Source: Ruminococcus sp.
Lineage (GTDB): Bacteria; Bacillota; Clostridia; Oscillospirales; Ruminococcaceae
Assembly (NCBI GenBank): GCA_015066925.1
Contig: SVNL01000001.1
Location: forward strand, 1 to 64,000
Reading direction: 5' to 3'
Length of the DNA: 64,000 nt
Below, one piece after another: positions 50,994-58,444 of this stretch (positions are counted from its first letter, which is position 1; each line of letters opens with the position of its first letter). The translations under genes were made by a program, and so were the position numbers. The notes below the pieces were generated by a model. The model saw nothing but the letters and a program-made list of their open reading frames with translations, was not told the origin of the DNA and ran no database searches.

Positions 50994-52112
50994 ATGGCTG
51001 ATTTTATTTTAGAGGAAACACTAGAGCCTGATGTAAATATAAAGGTTATCGGTGTTGGCGGCGGCGGCGGAAACGCCCTCAATTGTATGGTTGATTCAGG
51101 TGTAAATGACATTGAATATATTGCTGTTAATACAGACGCAAAGGCACTTAACAAGTCTAAGGCTACAACAAGAATTCCAATCGGTGCTAAGCTCACAAAG
51201 GGCAGAGGTGCAGGAAATAAGCCTGAGGTAGGTAAACGCTCTGCTGAAGAAAACAGAGATGAAATCGAAACACACCTTAAAGGTGCTGATATGGTTTTCA
51301 TTACTGCCGGTATGGGCGGCGGTACAGGTACAGGTGCTGCTCCTGTTGTTGCTAAAATTGCGCAGGAAATGGGTATCCTTACTGTTGCTGTTGTTACAAA
51401 GCCTTTCCTCTTTGAAAGAGAACAGAAAATGATTCAGGCTGAAAAAGGTATCGCTGAACTCAGAAAGTATGTTGACTCTTTGATTGTTATTCCTAACGAA
51501 AAGCTTCTCGTTGGTCTTGATAAGCCACTTACAATGCTCCAGTCATTCGCTCTTTCTGATGATATTCTTAAAACTGGTGTAAAGAGTATTTCTGACCTTA
51601 TTGTTGAAGAAGGCTATATCAACCTTGACTTCGCTGACGTTTCAACAATTATGAAGGGTGCAGGCTATGCTCATATGGCTATCGGTCATGGTGCAGGTAA
51701 GGATAAGGCTCAGCAGGCTGCTGAAGCTGTTATCAAGAGCCCACTTCTCGAAACATCTATTGCAGGTGCAAAAAGACTCCTTATCAATATCGCAATGTCA
51801 GAGGATATTCTTTCTTCAGATGTTGATACTGCTACAAAGATGATTACAGATCAGGCTTCTGATAATGTTGAATTTATCTTCGGTACTGCATTTAAGGAAG
51901 ATATGCAGGACGAAATGATTATTACTGTTATTGCTGCAGGCTTTGATGATCCTTCTGAAGCTCCTGTTGAAGAAAAGAGTGAAGAGGAAGAAGACGACGA
52001 AATCATTAAGATTGATAATCCTCTTATTGATGAGCTCGGTCTTGGCGAAAAGACATCTTCATCATCTCAGGATGACGACCTCGAAGCAATCTTCAAAATG
52101 CTCGGAAACTGA
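50994..52112 (+). CDS. ftsZ: Cell division protein FtsZ
   Basis: 372-residue tubulin-like GTPase that forms the Z ring. IKVIGVGGGGGNALNCM, VNTDAKALNKS, the tubulin signature AGMGGGTGTGAAP, the T7 synergy loop INLDFADVSTIM. The C-terminal acidic linker is followed by DDDLEAIFKMLGN, a short amphipathic end that differs from the common DIPxFLR FtsA/SepF-binding peptide. AGGAGG precedes the ATG. ftsA is absent beside it. Confidence 0.98.
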   Translation: MADFILEETLEPDVNIKVIGVGGGGGNALNCMVDSGVNDIEYIAVNTDAKALNKSKATTRIPIGAKLTKGRGAGNKPEVGKRSAEENRDEIETHLKGADMVFITAGMGGGTGTGAAPVVAKIAQEMGILTVAVVTKPFLFEREQKMIQAEKGIAELRKYVDSLIVIPNEKLLVGLDKPLTMLQSFALSDDILKTGVKSISDLIVEEGYINLDFADVSTIMKGAGYAHMAIGHGAGKDKAQQAAEAVIKSPLLETSIAGAKRLLINIAMSEDILSSDVDTATKMITDQASDNVEFIFGTAFKEDMQDEMIITVIAAGFDDPSEAPVEEKSEEEEDDEIIKIDNPLIDELGLGEKTSSSSQDDDLEAIFKMLGN

Positions 52113-52149
52113 TTACATATCGCTTAATCAGTATTAATAATGCTTATTT

Positions 52150-52190
52150 CCGCTTCTGATTTAAATGCGTCAGAGGCGGTTTTGTTTTGG
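52150..52190 (+). terminator. Terminator after ftsZ
   Basis: 10-bp stem CCGCTTCTGA/TCAGAGGCGG (one T-G pair), 10-nt loop, followed by TTTTGTTTTGG. Confidence 0.85.
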
Positions 52191-52331
52191 AATTTTTTGT
52201 TTTTTTTATATAAAATAAATTACCTTATGATAATTCTTTTATACAAATATAAATACAAATTAATGCTTGCATCAGATTTAGTTTAGTATAAAATGCACTA
52301 AATTAAATGAATAATTTCTACAAAAAAGAAG

Positions 52332-52360
52332 TTGAAAATTAAAAATAAAAATGTTATAAT
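52332..52360 (+). promoter_or_regulatory. Promoter for the DivIVA-like gene
   Basis: TTGAAA (52332-52337), 17-bp spacer, TATAAT (52355-52360). Confidence 0.8.
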
Positions 52361-52432
52361 TATATATAAGGTGTGAACTCACTTTGGAATACTTTATTCT
52401 GCAATATCGTTTTGCAGGGATTGGAGCGTATT

Positions 52433-53851
52433 ATGGATGAACCGGTTGTATTAAGAACCGCAAAAGTTGGCGGATTTGTAAAAGATGATGTATTACAGTA
52501 CGTTGATGAGTTAAATTCAAAGAATGTTGCCTTAGAAGAACAGATAAAGGCCTTGCAGGAAGCCGGACCTGCTGATCCTCAGGAAATTGCAAAGTATAGA
52601 TCACAGATCGATAATCTTCAGGATAAACTTAATGCGGCAAATAATTCTCTAAGAACTATTAAATCTGAGAATGAAACAATAAAGAAACAGCATGAGTCTG
52701 ATACGGCTCTCATTAATCAGCTTAAATCACAGTCAGGTCAGGGTGCGGCAGCAGCAAATTCTGCTCAGGCAGCTGAGCTTAATAGTGCAAAAACTGCTCT
52801 CGTAAAGGCTAAGACTGAAATTGATAAGCTCAAGGCAAGCCTTGAAGCAGCTGAACAGAAAGCTAAAAATGCTGCTCCTGCTGATACATCAGCTAAGGAC
52901 GCTGAAATTGCAGAAGCTAAAAAACAGCTCGCTGATAAAACAAATGAGCTTAATACTGTGAATAATGAACTTAACAGCAAGGTTAAGGAATTAGACGAAA
53001 AGTCAAAGCTCGTTGACGAGAAGGATAAAGAAATCCGTAAGCTTCAGGATGAAATCGAAGAGCTGAAGGAAAATGTGGATTCAGCTGCTATTCCATCAAG
53101 CTTCGATATGGGTGCTCTCTTTACAGAGGCACAGATGACAGCTAAGAAAATTACTATTGAAGCAAAAAATGCTGCTGATAAGGTGGTTAAGGAAGCACAG
53201 GCTCAGGCTAAGCAGATTGTTGATGACGCTAATGCAGAGGCTGAAAAGACTATTACTGCAGCTAATATTACTGCTGAAAATTGCATTAAGGATGCTAATG
53301 AACAGGCTAAGCTTACTGTTCTTGACGCTAATACTCGTGCCGAAAAGGTAAACGAAATGGCTGATACAGTAAAGGCAATGCTTGTAAACGAAATTAATGG
53401 TATAGATACTAAGTTTGACGAGGTTTCAGGTCTTATTCAGAAGCTTGCAACACAGGCTGCCGATAGAATGGGTGAGGCTAAGAATATCATTGACGAAGCT
53501 AAAAAGAGCGTTACTGATATTCCTGAGATTAAAAAGGCAGAGCCTCCACAGGAAGCAGTTTTCGATAAGCCTGCTGTAATGCCTGAACCTGCTAAGGTTC
53601 CTGAAAAGAAGCCTGTTCAGAATACAAGCTTTAACAGCTTCAATTCTCAGTCTGCTAATAACTCAAGCTTCAATAGCTATAACTCTCAGCCTGTTAAGAA
53701 TGTAAATGAACAGCAGAGCCAGCCGAAGCCTTATACACATCAGGATAAAAATTCTAAAAAGGCTGCTGATTTTAATTTCGATATGTCCGAATTACTTAAA
53801 GCTGCCGAGGAAGAAGCTTCTAAGGAAGAGGCTCTTGCTGTAGAAGAGTAA
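52433..53851 (+). CDS. DivIVA-like coiled-coil protein
   Basis: 472 residues. The N-terminus (VGGFVKDDVLQYVDELNSKN) resembles the DivIVA lipid-binding segment. Coiled coil of Ala/Lys/Glu heptads runs to about 215, and a second helical block (225-370) has repeated AEAEKTI/ANITAENCI/ANEQAKL units like DivIVA/GpsB C-terminal helices. A Pro/Asn/Ser/Gln-rich linker (395-450) and a short acidic end close it. I infer a pole or septum scaffold from position after ftsZ. ATG 52433 has GGAG 6 bases upstream; the 20-codon upstream extension is rejected. Confidence 0.75.
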   Translation: MDEPVVLRTAKVGGFVKDDVLQYVDELNSKNVALEEQIKALQEAGPADPQEIAKYRSQIDNLQDKLNAANNSLRTIKSENETIKKQHESDTALINQLKSQSGQGAAAANSAQAAELNSAKTALVKAKTEIDKLKASLEAAEQKAKNAAPADTSAKDAEIAEAKKQLADKTNELNTVNNELNSKVKELDEKSKLVDEKDKEIRKLQDEIEELKENVDSAAIPSSFDMGALFTEAQMTAKKITIEAKNAADKVVKEAQAQAKQIVDDANAEAEKTITAANITAENCIKDANEQAKLTVLDANTRAEKVNEMADTVKAMLVNEINGIDTKFDEVSGLIQKLATQAADRMGEAKNIIDEAKKSVTDIPEIKKAEPPQEAVFDKPAVMPEPAKVPEKKPVQNTSFNSFNSQSANNSSFNSYNSQPVKNVNEQQSQPKPYTHQDKNSKKAADFNFDMSELLKAAEEEASKEEALAVEE

Positions 53852-53875
53852 AAAATTAATATTTGTAAAATATAT

Positions 53876-53904
53876 GCAGAGTCCCGTTTTAACGGGATTT
53901 CTGC
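53876..53904 (+). terminator. Stem-loop after the DivIVA-like gene
   Basis: Outer GCAGA/TCTGC and inner TCCCGT/ACGGGA with a TTTA loop. The T-run is weak, so partial readthrough into the next gene is likely. Confidence 0.6.
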
Positions 53905-53924
53905 ATTATCTTTGAGGTGGTCTT

Positions 53925-54479
53925 TTGTCTGTAGTTAAACTAAATGTTAAACAGCTTCGAGATGCTGCTGTTAATTTGAAAATTGGTGATAAGGTTCTTC
54001 TCACTGGATATGTATATACTTCACGAGATGCCGCACATAAAAGAATTAAGGCTCTTATTGACAGCGGTGAAACGCTTCCGTATGAACTTAAAGACGCTGT
54101 AATTTATTATGCAGGTCCTACTCCTGCACCCGAGGGTAAGCCAATCGGTTCCTGCGGGCCTACAACTTCAAGCCGTATGGACGTTTTTGCTCCTGAATTC
54201 CTTGATAAAGGTCTTATAGCTATGATAGGAAAGGGCGAGCGTAATCAGGCTGTACGTGATGCGATTGTGCGAAATAAAGCTGTTTATTTCTGCTTCGTTG
54301 GCGGTGCAGGTGCGCTGGCTGCTAAGTGTATCAAAAGCTGTGAGGTTATTGCTTTTGAGGACCTTGGATGCGAATCTGTAAAAAGACTTTATATCGAAGA
54401 ACTACCGCTAATCGTTGCTAATGATTGCACCGGTGGCGATATATTCTCAGAGGGACGTGCTGAGTATTTTTCTGAATAA
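53925..54479 (+). CDS. Fe-S fumarase/L-tartrate dehydratase beta subunit, unpaired
   Basis: 184 residues matching the beta subunit (C-terminal half) of class I fumarase/tartrate dehydratase: KVLLTGYVYTSRDAAHKRI, YYAGPTPAPEGKPIGSCGPTTSSRMD and GKGERNQ. This subunit shapes the active site; the Fe-S cluster sits on the alpha subunit. No alpha subunit gene is adjacent or anywhere in the window, which is unusual because the two are normally paired. Start is TTG at 53925 after GAGGTGG, with a short 4-base spacing. Confidence 0.88.
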   Translation: MSVVKLNVKQLRDAAVNLKIGDKVLLTGYVYTSRDAAHKRIKALIDSGETLPYELKDAVIYYAGPTPAPEGKPIGSCGPTTSSRMDVFAPEFLDKGLIAMIGKGERNQAVRDAIVRNKAVYFCFVGGAGALAAKCIKSCEVIAFEDLGCESVKRLYIEELPLIVANDCTGGDIFSEGRAEYFSE

Positions 54480-54569
54480 GTCCTATGTCTAAAGTGACAA
54501 AAATTTTTACTGTAAATTGGTGGAAATGATGTTTTTTGGCTTCATAGTTGAAAAAATGTTAAGGATTTA

Positions 54570-54598
54570 TTGACAAAGCAAAAAAAAAGCTATATAAT
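54570..54598 (+). promoter_or_regulatory. Perfect sigma-A consensus promoter for the SigH-like gene
   Basis: TTGACA (54570-54575), 17-bp spacer, TATAAT (54593-54598), both hexamers exact. Confidence 0.9.
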
Positions 54599-54631
54599 AT
54601 ACAATATAGTATTTACATTCAGAGTGATTGG

Positions 54632-55234
54632 GTGAATAAATTGCTTGAATTGGATTTTGATGAAAATGTTCTTGATAAATTAAGTGATGAACAGCTCGTT
54701 CTTGTAGCTCGCTCAGATAAGCGTGCTGAGGCACTTGTCATTTCTCGTTATCTGAAAATTATCTGGAATAAATCTGAAACATATGCAAATTCACTTATTG
54801 ATAATGAGGACCTCGTACAGGAAGGCTTGTTAGGCCTTATGAGTGCTATTGCCGCTTATAAGCCTGAGAAGAATATAAAGTTTTCTACGTTTGCAGGCGT
54901 TTGTATCGCCAATCGTATGAAAACTCTTGTTGCAAAAGCAAATAAGGTCGATTCTCCTGTCGAAAATATTGAGGAACTCTCTGTTTTACAGGGTATTTCA
55001 TTTTCTGAAACACCTGAAACTATTTTTCTTTATAAAGAGTATTATTCTGATTTGTTTGATAAAATCGATTCTGTTCTTACTGAAAGAGAAAATGTTGTTT
55101 TTCAGATGTATATTTACGATATGTCCTATAAGGATATTGCGGAAAAGCTGAAGATTACTGAAAAGTCTGTGGATAATGCTATACAAAGAGCCAGACGAAA
55201 AATTAAACTTCTAATGAAAGCGTCTGAAAAATGA
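54632..55234 (+). CDS. Sigma-70 family factor, SigH (Spo0H)-like
   Basis: 200 residues with regions 2 and 4 only. Region 2: DNEDLVQEGLLGLMSAIAAY and the FSTFAGVCIANRMK -10-reading helix. Region 4: LTERENVVFQMYIYDMSYKDIAEKLKITEKSV, then DNAIQRARRKI. Layout and motifs fit SigH, which starts sporulation and stationary-phase transcription in Bacillus. Start uncertain: GTG 54632 with a weak AGAGTG site, or TTG 54641 after GGGTGA. A tRNA-like element begins one base past the stop. Confidence 0.82.
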   Translation: MNKLLELDFDENVLDKLSDEQLVLVARSDKRAEALVISRYLKIIWNKSETYANSLIDNEDLVQEGLLGLMSAIAAYKPEKNIKFSTFAGVCIANRMKTLVAKANKVDSPVENIEELSVLQGISFSETPETIFLYKEYYSDLFDKIDSVLTERENVVFQMYIYDMSYKDIAEKLKITEKSVDNAIQRARRKIKLLMKASEK

Positions 55235-55235
55235 T

Positions 55236-55300
55236 GGCCGGGTAGCTTAAGTCAAGAGCGTTGTTAATCAAAGGTATTGGTGCGAATCCAATCATGGTCC
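55236..55300 (+). pseudogene. Degenerate tRNA(Asn, GUU)-like element
   Basis: Cloverleaf parts: acceptor GGCCGGG (55236-55242) with CATGGTC (55293-55299), six of seven paired, two by G-U; T8-A9; D stem GCTT/GAGC (55245-55248, 55256-55259) with a short loop; perfect T arm ATTGG/CCAAT with loop TGCGAAT. The span 55261-55275 is only 15 bases where about 22 are expected. It keeps TTGTTAA (U33, anticodon GUU, A37) and a 3' half TCAAA but lacks the matching 5' stem half. It is either a tRNA(Asn) pseudogene with a small deletion or a tRNA-shaped regulatory RNA. Confidence 0.5.
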
Positions 55301-55326
55301 AAATATATTAAGCGAGGTATTTTAAA

Positions 55327-55602
55327 ATGTACGAAGACAAGACATTAGTTTGCAAGCAGTGCGGAAGTGAATTCGTTTTCACTGCAGGCGAACAGGAATT
55401 TTATGCTGAAAAAGGATTTGTAAACGAGCCTCAGAGATGTAAGGCTTGCCGTGACGCAAGAAAGAATGCAGGTAAGGCTGATAGAGTTATGTTCACAGCA
55501 GTTTGCGCTTCATGTGGCGGAGAAGCTAAGGTTCCTTTTGAGCCAAAGGAAGGTAGAGCTGTATATTGCAGTGATTGCTTTGCTAAAATGAACGAAGCAT
55601 AA
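55327..55602 (+). CDS. Small double zinc-ribbon protein
   Basis: 91 residues. First ribbon CKQCGSEFVFTAGEQEFY with CKAC, second CASCGGEAKV with YCSDC. The layout fits the zinc-ribbon (zf-trcl) plus CxxCxxxxP...YCxxC family seen in many bacteria; partners are unknown and nucleic acid or ribosome binding is a guess. Short, cytosolic, no signal peptide. Ends in a strong terminator. Confidence 0.85.
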   Translation: MYEDKTLVCKQCGSEFVFTAGEQEFYAEKGFVNEPQRCKACRDARKNAGKADRVMFTAVCASCGGEAKVPFEPKEGRAVYCSDCFAKMNEA

Positions 55603-55613
55603 TAATGCCGATT

Positions 55614-55648
55614 TCAAGGCACAGCATCGGCTGTGCTTTGATTTTTTT
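55614..55648 (+). terminator. Terminator after the zinc-ribbon gene
   Basis: 12-bp stem TCAAGGCACAGC/GCTGTGCTTTGA (one G-T pair, ATCG loop) then seven T. Confidence 0.92.
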
Positions 55649-55838
55649 GTACTTTTTGTATCTTTATCGTTTTTAATCATATAATTATAGTCACGTCAAA
55701 AGTTTAATCTGACATTGACTGTTTTGAAATGCCGTGCAGATGTGTAAATACAGAGCTTTTCTCTATGCAATCGGCAGGTAATAAGCTGCAAAAAATTGTG
55801 GTTTTATGTATGTATGTATTAATGGAAGGATGTTTTAT

Positions 55839-56042
55839 ATGATAGTAACTAAAAATACCATTATCGGTGATATTCTTGACGCAGATTTCGATGTTGCTCC
55901 ATATTTTCTTGAAATAGGAATGCATTGTCTTGGATGTCCTGCATCAAGAAGCGAAACAATAGAAGAGGCGTGTGCTGTGCACGGAACAAATGCGGAAGAG
56001 CTTGTAGAAAAGCTTAATGCACATTTTGCAAAAAAGGACTAA
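55839..56042 (+). CDS. DUF1858 redox-disulfide domain protein
   Basis: 67 residues. TKNTIIGDILDADFDVAPYF then IGMHCLGCPASRSETIEEAC is the DUF1858 pattern; the CxxC pair may be redox-active or bind metal. Family members often accompany hybrid cluster proteins or Fe-S enzymes in anaerobes; none is next to it here. ATG 55839 is chosen with AAGGA upstream; an 11-codon N-terminal extension from 55806 is not supported. Confidence 0.85.
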   Translation: MIVTKNTIIGDILDADFDVAPYFLEIGMHCLGCPASRSETIEEACAVHGTNAEELVEKLNAHFAKKD

Positions 56043-56044
56043 TG

Positions 56045-56074
56045 AAAAGGCGTGCTATAGTGGCACGCTTTTCT
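56045..56074 (+). terminator. Terminator after the DUF1858 gene
   Basis: GCGTGC/GCACGC stem (56050-56055, 56063-56068) extended by AAAA/TTTT, followed by CTTAT. Moderate strength. Confidence 0.7.
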
Positions 56075-56098
56075 TATAAAATATACTGAGGTGGAAAA

Positions 56099-57556
56099 AT
56101 GCTTGATAAAAGACTTGAAATGTGTGCAGAGCTGGTAGATGGCTCAGGAATAGTGTGCGATGTTGGTACAGACCATGCATATCTTGCCGCAGAGCTTATA
56201 AAAAGTGGCAAATGTGAAAAAGTAATTGCCGCAGATATAAACGAAGGACCGCTTGAAGCTGCCGCAAAAACAGTCGAAAAATACGGGATTTCAGATAAAA
56301 TAACTCTTATCCTTTCTGATGGACTTGAAAATGTACCGCTTGATAATGTAAGCGATGTAGTTATAGCAGGTATGGGTGGAGAAACTATTGCCGGTATTAT
56401 CGAAAACGTTGATATAGATAAATGTGATTTTGAAAGCATACGCTGGATTTTACAGCCTATGACAAAGCCTGAATATCTCAGAAAAAAACTATATGAGTTT
56501 GGACTGAAAATTACTACAGAGAAAATTGCTCAGGACGGCGACAAAATGTATGTCATAATGTGTGCCGAATATAATGAGGATTTCAGATGCCTTACCGAAT
56601 GTGATTCGTTATTTGGATTTTTTGAAGACAATGACACTCTTGGTCAGAAATACAGAAAAAAAGAAGCGGAGCGTCTTGAAAAGGTTGGAGAATCTCTTGA
56701 AAAAGCAGGAAAGGTTTATGAAGCAACGCATTATAAGGCTCTTGCATATAAGCTTGAAAATGACTATAAAGAGCACGATATAAATGAGATTTATGCTTAT
56801 CTGAATGAGCTATATCCATTTAATACTCAGGAAAAGTGGGATAATTCGGGAATTATTGTCGATAACTATAAAATGACCTGCACAGGTGTTTTGCTTGCAC
56901 TTGATATTACCAACAGGGTTGTCAGCGAGGCGGATAATAAGCTGGCAGACCTTATTATTTCTCATCATCCTGTGATTTTTGACCCTATAAAAAGACTTAG
57001 CTTCAGAAGTCCTGTTTATAATCTTGCCCAAAGGAATATAGCGGCTATTTGTATGCATACAAACCTCGATAAATCGCAAAACGGCACAAATGGAGTTATT
57101 CTCAGAAAGCTTTCTGAGCGTTTTGAGTTTGAGCATGAGCCTGAAATATTTGAGGATTGCGGTAATGGTACCGGATTTGGATTCGTATGCGAGCTTAAAG
57201 AAGAAATTGACACGCCTGATTTTGCCGCAGTTTTAAAAGAAATTTTTGGCTGTCAGACATTACGATACAACAAAAATGGAAGATACAGAATAAAGCGTTT
57301 TGCATTTTGTTCGGGATCGGGCGGCTCTATGTTCAGAGAAGCCGTTGAACGTGGCTGTCATGCGTATATAACCGGAGATATCAAGCATGACGTGTGGATA
57401 GACGCTGACTGGTATTATTTCCATTTATTCGACTGTGGACATTTTCACACAGAAAATCTTGTGCTTGAAGAGCTGAGATACGTGCTTGAAAAGAAATTCC
57501 CACAGCTTGATGTTGAGATTTCAGAGAGATCAACTGACCCATGTGAGTACATTTAA
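56099..57556 (+). CDS. TrmK-NIF3 fusion protein
   Basis: 485 residues. Residues 1-225 are tRNA (adenine22-N1)-methyltransferase TrmK: VCDVGTDHAYLAAELI (SAM site), AADINEGPLEAA, VVIAGMGGETIAGI, LQPMTKPEYLRKKLYE. Residues about 226-485 are a NIF3/DUF34 dinuclear-metal protein: DNSGIIVDN, ISHHPVIFDPIKR, CMHTNLDKSQNG, YITGDIKHD and FDCGHFHTE. In many Firmicutes these are two neighbouring genes (yqfN-yqfO). Here they are one frame, with a short helical linker. NIF3 may hydrolyse GTP-like nucleotides or serve as a metal chaperone; the link with tRNA m1A22 is unexplained. Confidence 0.9.
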   Translation: MLDKRLEMCAELVDGSGIVCDVGTDHAYLAAELIKSGKCEKVIAADINEGPLEAAAKTVEKYGISDKITLILSDGLENVPLDNVSDVVIAGMGGETIAGIIENVDIDKCDFESIRWILQPMTKPEYLRKKLYEFGLKITTEKIAQDGDKMYVIMCAEYNEDFRCLTECDSLFGFFEDNDTLGQKYRKKEAERLEKVGESLEKAGKVYEATHYKALAYKLENDYKEHDINEIYAYLNELYPFNTQEKWDNSGIIVDNYKMTCTGVLLALDITNRVVSEADNKLADLIISHHPVIFDPIKRLSFRSPVYNLAQRNIAAICMHTNLDKSQNGTNGVILRKLSERFEFEHEPEIFEDCGNGTGFGFVCELKEEIDTPDFAAVLKEIFGCQTLRYNKNGRYRIKRFAFCSGSGGSMFREAVERGCHAYITGDIKHDVWIDADWYYFHLFDCGHFHTENLVLEELRYVLEKKFPQLDVEISERSTDPCEYI

Positions 57557-57567
57557 AAGGTGGAGCT

Positions 57568-58389
57568 ATGAATATATTTACTTGTCCCGTATGCAGTGAA
57601 ATGCTGTGTAAAGAGGGGAAAAGCTATATATGTACCAATCGCCATACATTTGATATAGCAAAAAGCGGATATGTAAATCTGCTTATTTCAAAACAGCTTG
57701 GAAAGTCTGTTCACGGGGATAATAAGCTTATGGTTAAGGCAAGACGTGATTTTCTTGGGAAAGGATATTACGGAAATCTTCTTTCAGCACTTTCAGAAGC
57801 TGTATGCGAATATTCTGAAAACGGAAGTGTAATTCTTGATTCCGGCTGTGGAGAGGGGTACTACACCAAGGGAGTTTCCGATTATCTTAATGATAATAAT
57901 ATCAATGCGGAATTTTTCGGAGTTGATATTTCAAAAACTGCACTTGAATATGCGGCAAAGCTTTTTAAGGAAGCGAATTTTGCGGTAGGAAGCGTTTTTC
58001 ATCTTCCGATAGCTGATAAAAGCTGTGATGTCGTTATGACTTTGTTTGCTCCTTTTTGCAGAGAAGAATTCATCAGAGTTTTGAAAGACAGCGGAATTTT
58101 TATAATGGTAATTCCGTCTGAAAAGCATTTATGGGGGCTTAAAAAGGCTGTTTATGATACACCGTATCTCAATGAGGTTAAGGAGTATTCCGTTGAAGGC
58201 TTTAAGCTGATAGAAAATAAAAAAATAGCTTACGAAATAGTGCTTGAAAATAACGAGGATATTCAAAATCTCTTTTCAATGACTCCGTATTATTACCGAA
58301 CAGGAAAAATTCAGCAGGAGCGTCTTGCGGCTATTGATAAGCTTCAGACAGAGATAGAATTTGAAATATTGATATATATGAAGAATTGA
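57568..58389 (+). CDS. 23S rRNA (guanine-N1)-methyltransferase RlmA-like
   Basis: 273 residues. N-terminal zinc site CPVC...CTNRHTFD, then AKSGYVNLLI and DNKLMVKARRDFLGKGYY, the RlmA signature. SAM-binding core LDSGCGEGYYTKGV and FGVDISKTALEYA. Methylates N1 of G745 or G748 in 23S rRNA helix 35, which affects tylosin-type macrolide binding. It follows the TrmK-NIF3 fusion by 11 bases. Confidence 0.92.
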   Translation: MNIFTCPVCSEMLCKEGKSYICTNRHTFDIAKSGYVNLLISKQLGKSVHGDNKLMVKARRDFLGKGYYGNLLSALSEAVCEYSENGSVILDSGCGEGYYTKGVSDYLNDNNINAEFFGVDISKTALEYAAKLFKEANFAVGSVFHLPIADKSCDVVMTLFAPFCREEFIRVLKDSGIFIMVIPSEKHLWGLKKAVYDTPYLNEVKEYSVEGFKLIENKKIAYEIVLENNEDIQNLFSMTPYYYRTGKIQQERLAAIDKLQTEIEFEILIYMKN

Positions 58390-58444
58390 ATTATAAAAAT
58401 TCTGAGCTTCAAAAGCAGTAATATTATAGTAAAGGATTGATTTT

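Larger units (their letters stand above)
52113..52432. other. Intergenic region ftsZ/DivIVA-like
   Basis: 320 AT-rich bases holding the ftsZ terminator, a small TTTAGT/ACTAAA inverted repeat (52282-52302) and the promoter of the next gene. A GTG-started frame from 52373 is only the unused extension of that gene. Confidence 0.65.
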
